A stretch of 35,915 bases of DNA from Roseivirga sp. UBA6061 (GTDB taxonomy: Bacteria > Bacteroidota > Bacteroidia > Cytophagales > Cyclobacteriaceae). The notes beneath the pieces were generated by a model that was not told where the DNA came from, made no database searches, and saw nothing but the letters and a program-made list of their open reading frames with translations. The stretch spans positions 1-35,915 of the forward strand of contig DIYF01000051.1 in the NCBI GenBank assembly GCA_002427745.1. The letters run 5' to 3'. The position numbers were made by a program, and so were the translations under genes. Shown in pieces: positions 18,620 through 26,479 of this stretch (position 1 is the stretch's first letter; each line of letters opens with the position of its first letter).

Positions 18620-20983
18620 ATGCTCAAAAACTATCTCAAAATTGCATTTCGGAACCTGGTAAAAAGGAAGGTAACCACCTTTGTGAACCTTACGGGACTT
18701 ACCATAGGTATTACGCTCACTGTACTGTTGATTTTGTATGCAAAGTATGAGCTGGACTATGATAGCTTCCACAATGAGCCGGAGTATACGGTAAGGCTGC
18801 TTCGTACTGAAGACCTGGGGGATAATGATCAGGTACTGGCCAAGACCAGCCCCCGGATTATGCTGTCTCTGGCTGATGAGTTTCCCGAGGTAGAAAATAC
18901 AACACTCCTTTTTAAGCACTGGAATGTACCCCTCCTGAGTCAGGACGAAACGGGATTTTATGAGAAAGACTTCCTCTTTGCTGATTCAGCATTTTTTGAT
19001 GTGTTTGGCTATGATCTGGTCAGAGGTGACCCTGAAATTGCACTCAGTGAGCCTTACTCTCTCGTAATCAGTGAGGAGATGGCCATTAAGTATTTTGGTA
19101 GTGAAAACCCGATGGGGCAGACCCTCCGCTATGAACTGATGCATGATCTGGTGATCACCGGTGTGTTCAGGAAAGAGGAGCGTTTTGGTTCTCATTTTAC
19201 ATTCGATTTCCTGGCCTCAATGCCAACGCTGCGGCAGGTTATGTCTTATGATATCCTGACAGGAGGCTATAATGGTTTTTACAACTACATACACTTCAGG
19301 CCCAGTACCAACATTGAAGCCTTTAATGAACGTTACCAGACCTGGCTGGAGGATCGTTTTCCTGAGGAGAATATTTTGCTACAGCCCATGCTGGACATTC
19401 ATCTGCGCTCTGATGCTATTTCAGAGATAGAGCAGCAGAGTGATATCATGTTTGTTCGTGTGGTAATCATTATTGCCATTGTGGTGATTATACTGGCGAC
19501 CATTAATTATATCAACTCCGCAGTATCATCTTCGATCGAAAGGCTGAAAGAGATGGGGGTAAGAATGGTATCCGGTGCTTTCGGACCACAGATTTTCCTT
19601 CAGTTTATTCTCGAGGCATTCCTGACGATTTCCATAGCCATTGTGGCCTCCCTCTTTTTTCTATACTTTCTGATGCCCCCCTTCAATGCGCTGCTGACCA
19701 CGAATCTGGTACTGGACCCGGTAGGGCAGTGGCAGATATGGATGATGATCTCCGGTCTGATTTTTATCACAGCCGTGATTTCAGGAATGGCTCCGGCCAT
19801 TGTGATCCTGAGAATGGAGCTGACGGATGTACTGCTGAACGTAGTAACCATAGGCCGTATCGGCTACTTGCGTAAGGGATTGATGATCTTTCAGTTTGTA
19901 GTTTCGGTAGTACTGATCGTAGGGGCCGTAACCATCAATCGGCAGGCGGCTTTCGTTAAGTCAAAAGATCTTGGTTTCGATCAGCAAGGCGTCATGGTGG
20001 TGCCTATTCGCGACCGTGGTATCAATTCAAACTACGAGAACTTTAAGGATAAGGTACTTTCAGTGGCCGGAGTTACCACGGTTTCCCGGTCCAGAGCCAT
20101 TCCGGGCAAACCCTTTGCCACAGAGTATTACAAGCCAGAAAGTACGAGCATTGATTCCATTCTGATGAATGTAAATCATACCGGAGATGATTACCTGGAA
20201 GCTATGGGAATACAATTGCTGACAGGCGTTGAATTCGAGTACCTGAAAAGCACAGAGACGCTGCCGGTTATCGTCAATGAGACCGTAGTGGTGGCTTTTG
20301 AATTTGGCGACCCGGTAGAAGCCCTGGGGCGCGCTATGTATCATAATGGTGAAAAATACACGATTGTGGGGGTGGTAATGGACTTTAACTACGAAACCCT
20401 TCACAAACGCATTCAGCCGCTGGTGATCCACCCGGGTGAAGACCTGGAAGATTTTATGCTGGTAAGGTATCAGGGGGCAAATGATGAGGCTGTAGGGCAG
20501 GGCCTGTCGGATCTTTGGTATACTACGGCCTACGAGCAGCCCTTTACACAGTCGCTGCTGACCCAAGACCTGGGAGAGCTTTATCGTTCAGAGAAGATCT
20601 GGGGTGATATCGGCAATTTGTCAATGCTCGTTTCAGTGATCATAGGAGCATTAGGAGTTTTTGGCCTTGTATCCCTGGTAGTACAAAAGCGCTTTAAAGA
20701 AATGGGGATTCGGAAGATTTTCGGAGCTTCTCATACCAATATCATCGGTATCGTATATAGCGAGTTTTTCGTGATCCTCTTCCTGACTTTACTGATCAGC
20801 GTGCCGGCAGGGTATTTCCTGTCTCAGCTTTGGTTGCAGGATTTTGCCTACCGTATTAAAGTCCCGGTGGATGCATTTGTGATTGCCATGTCTTTGCTGG
20901 CATCTGTCACCTGTCTGGCAGTACTATTCCATACTTTAAAGGCCCTGGCCAAGAATCCCCTGAAGGCCCTGCGGGATGTTTAA
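18620..20983 (+). CDS. MacB/FtsX-type ABC transporter permease without adjacent ATPase
   Basis: 787 aa with the two-module layout common in Bacteroidota. The N-terminal LKIAFRNLVKRKVTTFVNLTG and TM1 (about 20-42) precede a MacB-like periplasmic domain (about 45-275) and a first FtsX block of helices (about 280-400, with ERLKEMGVRMVSGA). A new helix (about 415-440), a second periplasmic domain (to about 665) and a second FtsX block (about 670-785, with KRFKEMGIRKIFGAS) follow. These permeases move or sense lipids, peptides or lipoproteins across the envelope with a separate ATPase; none is encoded in this window. The gene sits alone, flanked on both sides by copies of one repeat family, and ends convergently against hppD. 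The substrate is unknown. Confidence 0.88.
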   Translation: MLKNYLKIAFRNLVKRKVTTFVNLTGLTIGITLTVLLILYAKYELDYDSFHNEPEYTVRLLRTEDLGDNDQVLAKTSPRIMLSLADEFPEVENTTLLFKHWNVPLLSQDETGFYEKDFLFADSAFFDVFGYDLVRGDPEIALSEPYSLVISEEMAIKYFGSENPMGQTLRYELMHDLVITGVFRKEERFGSHFTFDFLASMPTLRQVMSYDILTGGYNGFYNYIHFRPSTNIEAFNERYQTWLEDRFPEENILLQPMLDIHLRSDAISEIEQQSDIMFVRVVIIIAIVVIILATINYINSAVSSSIERLKEMGVRMVSGAFGPQIFLQFILEAFLTISIAIVASLFFLYFLMPPFNALLTTNLVLDPVGQWQIWMMISGLIFITAVISGMAPAIVILRMELTDVLLNVVTIGRIGYLRKGLMIFQFVVSVVLIVGAVTINRQAAFVKSKDLGFDQQGVMVVPIRDRGINSNYENFKDKVLSVAGVTTVSRSRAIPGKPFATEYYKPESTSIDSILMNVNHTGDDYLEAMGIQLLTGVEFEYLKSTETLPVIVNETVVVAFEFGDPVEALGRAMYHNGEKYTIVGVVMDFNYETLHKRIQPLVIHPGEDLEDFMLVRYQGANDEAVGQGLSDLWYTTAYEQPFTQSLLTQDLGELYRSEKIWGDIGNLSMLVSVIIGALGVFGLVSLVVQKRFKEMGIRKIFGASHTNIIGIVYSEFFVILFLTLLISVPAGYFLSQLWLQDFAYRIKVPVDAFVIAMSLLASVTCLAVLFHTLKALAKNPLKALRDV

Positions 20984-21000
20984 ATCATCTGAGCGGTAAT

Positions 21001-21076
21001 AAAAGAGGCTGTCTCAAAAGCATTGAGCCATCACGTTGGAAGTGACGATTACTTTAACTTTTGAGACAGCCTTTTT
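21001..21076. terminator. Hairpin repeat between convergent genes, probable bidirectional terminator
   Basis: GGCTGTCTCAAAAG (21007-21020) pairs perfectly with CTTTTGAGACAGCC (21058-21071). The stem is bordered by A-rich sequence on the left and T-rich sequence on the right, so a U-tract follows the hairpin whichever strand is transcribed. A small inner stem (TCAC 21031-21034 with GTGA 21042-21045) lies in the loop. It is located 17 bp after the permease stop and 20 bp after the hppD stop. The right half also occurs at 18408-18447, so the terminator has probably been recruited from a repeat element. Confidence 0.75.
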
Positions 21077-21095
21077 GACCCCTGGACTCTTAACC

Positions 21096-22229
21096 TTAGA
21101 GCGTACCTCTTAAATCCTGTTCGCGTTCGATGGCCTCGAACAAGGCCTTGAAATTGCCTTTTCCGAAAGAAGTGGCACCTTTGCGCTGAATGATCTCAAA
21201 GAACATGGTAGGTCGCGGGTTGACCGTTTTAGTAAATATCTGCAGCAGATAGCCCTCATCATCCCGATCTACCAGTATGCCCAATTCCTGAAGAGGAGCC
21301 AGGTCTTCATCTATTTCACCAACTCTTTCCAGCAGAGACTCATAGTAGGTGTCAGGTATGGTGAGAAATTCAACACCGCGGTCTCTGAGGTTAGTTACCG
21401 TTTCTATGATGTTATCGGTAGCCATGGCCACATGTTGTACACCGGCACCCTCATAAAAATCCAGATACTCATCTACCTGAGATTTCTTCAAACCTTCAGC
21501 AGGCTCATTGATCGGGAATTTGATACGGCCGTTGCCATTGCTCATCACCTTACTCATCAGGGCAGTGTACTCAGTAGAAATGTCTTTATCATCAAAGGAG
21601 AGTATTTGCTTGAAACCCAGTACTTCCTCATAGAATTTTACCCACTTGTTCATATCACCCAGCTCTACATTGCCCACCATGTGGTCTACATACCTAAGGC
21701 CTGTAGCAGGAGCTTCAAATCGAGGTTCCCACTTGTCATAGCCGGGTAAGAATACCCCGTTATAGTCTTTGCGCTCAACAAATATGTGAACCACCTCTCC
21801 GTAAGTATAGATGCCAGAGCGAACGACTTTGCCATGCTCATCGCTTTCTGTAGTAGGCTCCATATAGGATCGGGCGCCCCGCTTTACAGCTTCTTCGTAG
21901 GCGTAAGTTGCATCATCTACCCAAAGGGCGTTTACTTTTACGCCATCACCGTGCTTGTCTATGTGCTTCCCTATTTCCGTATTGCTGTTAAGAGGGGTGG
22001 TAAACATCAGACGAATCTTGTCCTGAACTACCACATAGGATTCCCTGTCCTTAACACCGGTTTCGAGTCCTGCATGGGCAAGGCTTTGAAAACCAAAAGC
22101 GGCCTTGTAGTAATATGCTGCCTGTTTGGCATTGCTTACATAGAGTTCTATGTAGTCTGTGCCATTGATCGGCATGATGTCATTGTCAACACTTTCTACT
22201 CCGGGAGTATCAGAAACCATGTAGTTCAT
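21096..22229 (-). CDS. hppD: 4-hydroxyphenylpyruvate dioxygenase
   Basis: 377 aa, a normal length. The enzyme converts 4-hydroxyphenylpyruvate, O2 and its own 2-oxo acid side chain to homogentisate and CO2 in tyrosine breakdown. Two vicinal-oxygen-chelate domains are visible: an N-terminal one (about 20-155) and the catalytic one (about 178-350). The iron ligands are all present: H183 (VDHMVGN), H266 (GVQHVAMA) and E345 (TMFFEIIQRKG). The C-terminal FGKGNFKALFEAIEREQ helix, which gates the active site, is intact. The ATG at 22229 is taken as start; an in-frame Met at codon 4 is an alternative. Homogentisate dioxygenase and fumarylacetoacetase genes are not nearby. A MarR gene lies 103 bp upstream on the same strand, and a promoter with an operator-like palindrome precedes hppD. 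Confidence 0.96.
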   Translation of the reverse strand: MNYMVSDTPGVESVDNDIMPINGTDYIELYVSNAKQAAYYYKAAFGFQSLAHAGLETGVKDRESYVVVQDKIRLMFTTPLNSNTEIGKHIDKHGDGVKVNALWVDDATYAYEEAVKRGARSYMEPTTESDEHGKVVRSGIYTYGEVVHIFVERKDYNGVFLPGYDKWEPRFEAPATGLRYVDHMVGNVELGDMNKWVKFYEEVLGFKQILSFDDKDISTEYTALMSKVMSNGNGRIKFPINEPAEGLKKSQVDEYLDFYEGAGVQHVAMATDNIIETVTNLRDRGVEFLTIPDTYYESLLERVGEIDEDLAPLQELGILVDRDDEGYLLQIFTKTVNPRPTMFFEIIQRKGATSFGKGNFKALFEAIEREQDLRGTL

Positions 22230-22256
22230 AAGGATGTCGTTTGAAATGAAACTTAC

Positions 22257-22296
22257 TTGTCATGACAAATGTATTCATTTTACGCATCACTTTCAA
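22257..22296 (-). promoter_or_regulatory. hppD promoter (TTG-N20-TACATTTG) overlapped by a 12-bp palindrome
   Basis: On the minus strand TTG (22296-22294), a 20-base spacer and TACATTTG (22273-22266) fit the Bacteroidota housekeeping promoter pattern of TTG, about 19-21 bases, then TAnnTTTG. The perfect palindrome TTGTCATGACAA (22257-22268) shares three bases with the end of the -7 box and covers the likely transcription start, about 28 bp before the hppD start codon. Such placement would let a dimeric repressor, plausibly the neighbouring MarR protein, block transcription. Confidence 0.6.
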
Positions 22297-22332
22297 CCCT
22301 CAGGAGCCTGCTTAAGCCGGACTAACTGAGGA

Positions 22333-22776
22333 CTACTGGTAAGAATCGAAGTTATTGAAGACCTGATTCATGATGCGCTGGAAGTTTTCGTAATCTTCTT
22401 CTGTCAGGTTTTGCCATGAATGCCGCCTGAGCCTGTCTATTTCCTGCTGACAGGTCTGTACGGTCTCTTGTCCCTTTTCTGTCAGCTTAATGGTGGTTTT
22501 TCGCCTGTCTTTTTGCTCTGACTTACGTGTTACGAGGTTTTTCTTTTCCAGCTTGTCTATAATGCGTGAAATGGTTGCGGCATCTTTAAAGCTCTGTTCG
22601 CTGATTTCCTTCTGAGACAGTTCGCCCATGTTGTTCAGGGTATCGAGAAGCACCCATTGATCTGGAGTGATGTCTACCTGTAGTTTATTGAAAACTTTGA
22701 TGAAGCTGAGCTTTGTGATGCGGAAAGTGCGTTCAAGCAGAAAGCCGAACTTTTTTGGATCACTTGATTCTGACAT
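22333..22776 (-). CDS. MarR-family transcriptional regulator
   Basis: 147 aa, typical MarR length. N- and C-terminal dimerisation helices flank a winged helix-turn-helix (about 38-105): the recognition region reads LSQKEISEQSFKDAATISRIIDKLEKKNLVTRK and the wing has the classic DRRKTTIKLTEKG. MarR proteins usually repress a neighbouring gene and release DNA when they bind a small aromatic or oxidised ligand. With hppD immediately downstream on the same strand, the obvious inference is control of tyrosine catabolism by an aromatic intermediate. An ATG at 22776 gives a normal N-terminus. Read-through into hppD is possible, though hppD also has its own promoter. Confidence 0.92.
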   Translation of the reverse strand: MSESSDPKKFGFLLERTFRITKLSFIKVFNKLQVDITPDQWVLLDTLNNMGELSQKEISEQSFKDAATISRIIDKLEKKNLVTRKSEQKDRRKTTIKLTEKGQETVQTCQQEIDRLRRHSWQNLTEEDYENFQRIMNQVFNNFDSYQ

Positions 22777-22782
22777 CTATTA

Positions 22783-22802
22783 TTGGTTAGTGGTAATACC
22801 AA
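22783..22802. promoter_or_regulatory. Possible MarR autoregulatory site
   Basis: TGGTAATACCA (22791-22801) is a palindrome around one central base, and TTGGT (22783-22787) pairs with ACCAA (22798-22802). It lies 7-26 bp before the MarR start codon. On the minus strand TATTTTG just upstream is one base short of the TAnnTTTG box. The half-site differs from that before hppD, so a shared regulator is not shown. Confidence 0.3.
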
Positions 22803-22909
22803 AATAAGTGATTGTTTCCGGTTTTCCGTGTAAAAAAAGAGACCGGAATCTATTTCTACTGTATCAGGGTCAGTGACTACACTAAAAAGGACGTGTAGCC
22901 CGGCCTTCA

Positions 22910-24814
22910 TCAATAGAGCACCCGGAATTTAATGGTGTGATCCACCTTTTTCAGGGCTTTGATCAGATCTTTGCTGTATTCTTTATCAATGTCCGTGATC
23001 ACATAGCCAATCAGCTCATTGGTTTTCAGGTACTGTCCCAAGATGTTCACTTCATGACTTGCCAGCACGTTGTTGATTTTTGCAATCACTCCTGGTTTAT
23101 TGTCATGAATATGTATCAGCCTGTGCGCATGATCAAAAGCGGGCAAGGTCAGGTTAGGGAAATTAACACTGTTGGCTGTACTGCCTGTATTGATATAGGC
23201 CATGATCTTGCCGGGAACAAAGTCTGCAATATTCTCCTGGGCTTCCAGGGTAGAGCCCCCGATGTGCGGGGTTAATATCAGGTTGTTGAGCCCTTTCAAT
23301 TCAGATTCGAAAGGATCATTGTTGCTTTTGGGTTCTTCAGGAAATACATCTACGCCAGCGCCCACAATCTTGCCCGATTCCATTACTTCCCTCAGGGCAG
23401 CCACATCTACAACAGGCCCTCTGGCCAGGTTGAGGAAATAGCTTCCTTCTTTCATCAGGTCAAAGTGTTTCTTCTTGAAAAAGCCTTTGTTCTCCGGTCT
23501 GCCGTCTATGTGCAGGGTTACTACATCTGAGAGTCCCAGAAGTTCTTCAAGAGAGCCGCACTTGGTGGCATTGCCCAGGGCCAGTCTTTCTTCCATATCA
23601 TAGTAGCAGACATCCATGCCCATGTTTTCTGCCAGAACAGAAAGCTGAGAGCCTATGTTGCCATAGCCGATAATACCGAGCTTCTTGCCCCTGATCTCGA
23701 AGCTGTTTTTGGCAGACTTGTTCCATTTACCCTGGTGCATGGCAGCACTTTTATCTACCACACCGCGCATGAGCATAATGATTTCTGCAATGGCCAGTTC
23801 TACCACAGAGCGGGTATTGCTGTAAGGCGCATTGAACACGGCTACTCCTTTGGCGAGTGCTGCATCCAGATCTATCTGGTTAGTGCCTATACAAAAAGCA
23901 CCTATGGCCATAAGCTTATCTGCATACTCCAGCACACGGGCCGTGACCTGGGTTTTCGAGCGAATGCCCAGTACGTGAATTCCCTTGATCTTTTCGCACA
24001 GTTCATCTTCATCCAGCCCGGCCGGATAGCTCTCAACGTTGAAGCCCTCTTCTTTCAGTTTTTCCAGTGCATGTGAATGCACATTTTCCAAAAGAAGCAT
24101 TTTGATACGGTTTTTGGGAAAAGATAAAGCTCCGCTCATATTATTATAGAATAGTATTTCGTCAAAACTGGGTGCTATATGGTCGGCATTCTCTTTTACA
24201 GTAAGCCTTTCTATATTTTCGGTAAAAGCATAAAACTTATCAGCTATGCCTGCCTTTCTTACTTCATAGTCGGTATAGCCGTCCCCGATCATGTGGATGT
24301 TCCCGTCCAGTTCCAGTGACTGGAGTTGCTTCACTTTGCCACCATTGGCCGAGAGCACATTGTCTCTGTTGAAATCAACAATGTCGCCTTTTTCGTCAAA
24401 GACCATATCATTGGCAAACACGTTTTCTGCTTTGATGCCATAGGGGGTGACCACCGGTACAATAAACTCCTTAAAACCATTGGATACGATAAAAGTATTT
24501 CCGGCATTTCCTTCGAAAAAGGCTTTGTTGCGGCTTACTGATTTGGATACCAGCCGGGAGAGTCTGGCTACCAGCTCATCCAGGTGTCTTTCATTCGCAT
24601 CCAGCAGCTGAATCCTTTGTTCCAGTGATTCCCTGAACGACAGGGAACCATCCATACCACCATCGGTAATATCTTTGATCTTCTGCAGGCGTATATCTCT
24701 TTCCGGGTGACTTTGCAGAGAGATTTCTCCCAGAATATCCAGGGCTTCTACTTTGGTAAAAGTGCTGTCAAAGTCAATGACAAAATACTGTTGCCGGGCC
24801 GTTTCCGTAGTCAT
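22910..24814 (-). CDS. SerB-SerA fusion: phosphoserine phosphatase + D-3-phosphoglycerate dehydrogenase
   Basis: 634 aa from the ATG at 24814, chosen because the family pattern YFVIDFDSTFT begins 10 residues later; an ATG at 24874 would add 20 unlikely residues. The N-terminal HAD phosphatase (about 1-225) has DFDST (D14, D16), the SNG motif (S111), a Lys (K160) and GDGYTD (177-182), which is a complete phosphoserine phosphatase active site. The second part (about 240-560) is a 2-hydroxyacid dehydrogenase with GYGNIG (383-388) for NAD and the catalytic trio R465 (NLARGP), Glu 493 or 494 (DVFPEEP) and H517 (TPHIGGST). An ACT domain (about 564-634) suggests feedback by serine. It therefore supplies the first and last steps of serine synthesis; SerC is not in the window. 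Separate enzymes are the usual arrangement. It could instead be annotated only as SerA. Confidence 0.9.
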   Translation of the reverse strand: MTTETARQQYFVIDFDSTFTKVEALDILGEISLQSHPERDIRLQKIKDITDGGMDGSLSFRESLEQRIQLLDANERHLDELVARLSRLVSKSVSRNKAFFEGNAGNTFIVSNGFKEFIVPVVTPYGIKAENVFANDMVFDEKGDIVDFNRDNVLSANGGKVKQLQSLELDGNIHMIGDGYTDYEVRKAGIADKFYAFTENIERLTVKENADHIAPSFDEILFYNNMSGALSFPKNRIKMLLLENVHSHALEKLKEEGFNVESYPAGLDEDELCEKIKGIHVLGIRSKTQVTARVLEYADKLMAIGAFCIGTNQIDLDAALAKGVAVFNAPYSNTRSVVELAIAEIIMLMRGVVDKSAAMHQGKWNKSAKNSFEIRGKKLGIIGYGNIGSQLSVLAENMGMDVCYYDMEERLALGNATKCGSLEELLGLSDVVTLHIDGRPENKGFFKKKHFDLMKEGSYFLNLARGPVVDVAALREVMESGKIVGAGVDVFPEEPKSNNDPFESELKGLNNLILTPHIGGSTLEAQENIADFVPGKIMAYINTGSTANSVNFPNLTLPAFDHAHRLIHIHDNKPGVIAKINNVLASHEVNILGQYLKTNELIGYVITDIDKEYSKDLIKALKKVDHTIKFRVLY

Positions 24815-25059
24815 GGGTTGGGTTAAAAAAGTAAACAAACCATTTACACGAACGAAAGTAACAGCTTTGCACATAAGAGTACAGCAGCGGGCAGTATTAA
24901 ATTTATGGCTAACGATTGCATTCTGGTCTGGTAGTCAGGGTACTACCGGATTTCGCTGGAGTGGTACAGGTTTCAAACAACTTTTTACTGTGTTTACCAG
25001 ATTTATATGATTTCAGGGAGTACGCTAAGGAGTCAATCTTTTCGTTTCCTTTTGGGCGA
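24815..25059. other. Divergent intergenic region between serB-serA and kdsC
   Basis: About 245 bases with no supported gene. It must hold the promoter of the minus-strand serB-serA fusion, but no exact TAnnTTTG box was found on that strand; TACTTTCG (complement of 24856-24863) is one mismatch away. The plus-strand promoter for kdsC begins at 25060. Confidence 0.5.
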
Positions 25060-25090
25060 TTGGTCGAGTGGAAAAAACCGATTACATTTG
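25060..25090 (+). promoter_or_regulatory. Promoter of the kdsC-kdsA-polysaccharide operon
   Basis: TTG (25060-25062), a 20-base spacer and TACATTTG (25083-25090) fit the Bacteroidota housekeeping promoter exactly and match the hppD promoter in both box and spacing. Transcription would begin near 25095-25098. This places the GTG at 25068 upstream of the transcript and supports the GTG at 25107 as the kdsC start. Every gene from 25107 to the window end may be served by it. Confidence 0.62.
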
Positions 25091-25106
25091 TCAAAACCCA
25101 GCCATA

Positions 25107-25640
25107 GTGCCAATCAACCCTGAAATTCTAGAAAAAGCCGGTCGTATCAAAGCTATACTCTTTGATGTGGATGGTGTCCTTACTGACGGAGGTATCATTT
25201 ATGATAACCGCGGAATGGAGTTCAAGCGATTTAATGTGAAGGATGGACAGATCATCAAGTATCTGAAGAAGTATGGCATCCTGACCGGGGTTATCACCGG
25301 CAGAGCCTCCGAAGTGGTGAAAAACCGCTGTAATGAGCTCAAGATTGATATACACTATCATGGTATCAGTCAGAAGCAGATTACTTTCGAGAATATCCTG
25401 AAAGAGCAGTCGCTGCAGGCTCATGAAGTGGCCTATATCGGGGACGATATCAATGACCTTCCTGTGTTGAGCAGGTGTGGTCTCAGTGCTACACCTGCAG
25501 ATGGTCATGTCACTGTTCAGGAGCATGTGGACTGGGTGCTGAAAACCCCCGGAGGGCATGGTGCTTTGAGAGAGCTGGCCGATTTGGTGCTGAAGGCACA
25601 GGGGCATTACGATAAGATTATAACAGACTTGTTATCATGA
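25107..25640 (+). CDS. kdsC: 3-deoxy-D-manno-octulosonate-8-phosphate phosphatase (KdsC-like HAD)
   Basis: 177 aa from the GTG at 25107. It removes phosphate from Kdo-8-phosphate to give Kdo, the sugar linking lipid A to core. The short C0-type HAD fold has no cap: FDVDGVLTDGG carries the nucleophile D20 and acid/base D22, ITGR is motif II, and YIGDDINDLPVL is motif III; the C-terminal GGHGALRELADL is typical of KdsC. No ATG is available. GTG codons occur at 25068 and 25107, and the promoter at 25060-25090 favours the second. It overlaps kdsA by four bases (ATGA), and pairing with kdsA supports the assignment over other C0 HAD phosphatases. Confidence 0.9.
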   Translation: MPINPEILEKAGRIKAILFDVDGVLTDGGIIYDNRGMEFKRFNVKDGQIIKYLKKYGILTGVITGRASEVVKNRCNELKIDIHYHGISQKQITFENILKEQSLQAHEVAYIGDDINDLPVLSRCGLSATPADGHVTVQEHVDWVLKTPGGHGALRELADLVLKAQGHYDKIITDLLS

Positions 25641-26479
25641 ATAGATTTGACCAGGGCTTTGAGCTCTCAGAGGGTATTGTTTTAGGGGAGGGGCAGATGG
25701 TTTTGTTTTCCGGTCCCTGTGCTATTGAAAGCTATGATGTTTGTGCTGAAGTAGCTGAAAAAATGAAGCTGATATGCGAAAAACTGGATATTAGATACAT
25801 ATTTAAAGCCTCCTTTGATAAAGCTAATAGAACTTCAGTAAATTCGCAGCGCGGAGTAGGGTTAGAGGAAGGCCTGAACGTATTAGACAGGATTAAGCGC
25901 GAGTTTGACCTGTCTATTGTCACCGACATTCATGAACCAAATCAGGCTGACCCCGTGAGTGACGTGGCGCAAGCATTGCAAATTCCCGCTTATTTGTGTC
26001 GTCAGACTGACCTGTTAGTGGCCGCAGGCAAGACAGGCAAGACTGTTAAAATCAAGAGGGGGCAGTTCATGGCCCCGGAAGACATGCAATATGCTGTGAA
26101 CAAGGTGAAATCTACCGGAAACAACAAAGTGTGTCTTACAGAAAGAGGTGTTTCTTTTGGTTATCATAATTTGGTGGTAGACATGAGAGCGCTTCCGGTA
26201 ATGAGGCAGTTTTCTCCGGTTATTTTTGATGTAACGCACAGTGTGCAGCAGCCGGGGGGAGCTGGTGGTAGTTCCGGAGGACAAAAACAGTTTGCTCCAT
26301 ACCTGGCCAGAGCAGCCGGAGCAGCCGGTGTTGACGGCTTTTTTATTGAAACTCACCCTGAACCTGAAGAAGCCTGGAGTGATGGACCGAATATGATACC
26401 ACTTCATCAAATGGAAAGTTTCCTGACTATGACCAAAGAGGCTTTTGAATTAGGGCAAAACGCAACAAACGAAATCTAA
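25637..26479 (+). CDS. kdsA: 3-deoxy-8-phosphooctulonate synthase (metal-dependent class)
   Basis: 280 aa, normal for the family. It condenses phosphoenolpyruvate with D-arabinose-5-phosphate to make Kdo-8-phosphate in the cytoplasm. Visible motifs are GPCAIES (26-32), the SFDKANRTS loop (59-67), the KIKRGQFMAPEDM segment (138-150) and DVTHSVQQPG (198-207). The Cys at position 28, with H201, E238 and D249, gives the metal-ligand set of the metal-dependent class; the metal-free E. coli type has Asn at the Cys position. The start overlaps kdsC by four bases, and the stop shares one base with the next start (TAATG), so the genes are translationally coupled. Confidence 0.96.
   Translation: MNRFDQGFELSEGIVLGEGQMVLFSGPCAIESYDVCAEVAEKMKLICEKLDIRYIFKASFDKANRTSVNSQRGVGLEEGLNVLDRIKREFDLSIVTDIHEPNQADPVSDVAQALQIPAYLCRQTDLLVAAGKTGKTVKIKRGQFMAPEDMQYAVNKVKSTGNNKVCLTERGVSFGYHNLVVDMRALPVMRQFSPVIFDVTHSVQQPGGAGGSSGGQKQFAPYLARAAGAAGVDGFFIETHPEPEEAWSDGPNMIPLHQMESFLTMTKEAFELGQNATNEI

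Noticed and set aside
18544..18750. 68-codon open frame overlapping the start of the permease gene
   Set aside because: It overlaps a well-supported N-terminus (LKIAFRNLVKRK) in another frame and has no recognisable features.
24815..24874. Upstream ATG (24874) adding 20 residues to the SerB-SerA fusion
   Set aside because: The added residues are not family-like, and the HAD nucleophile motif lies at the expected distance from the ATG at 24814.
25068..25106. GTG at 25068 as the kdsC start
   Set aside because: A strong promoter match at 25060-25090 covers it; the GTG at 25107 gives a usual KdsC length.
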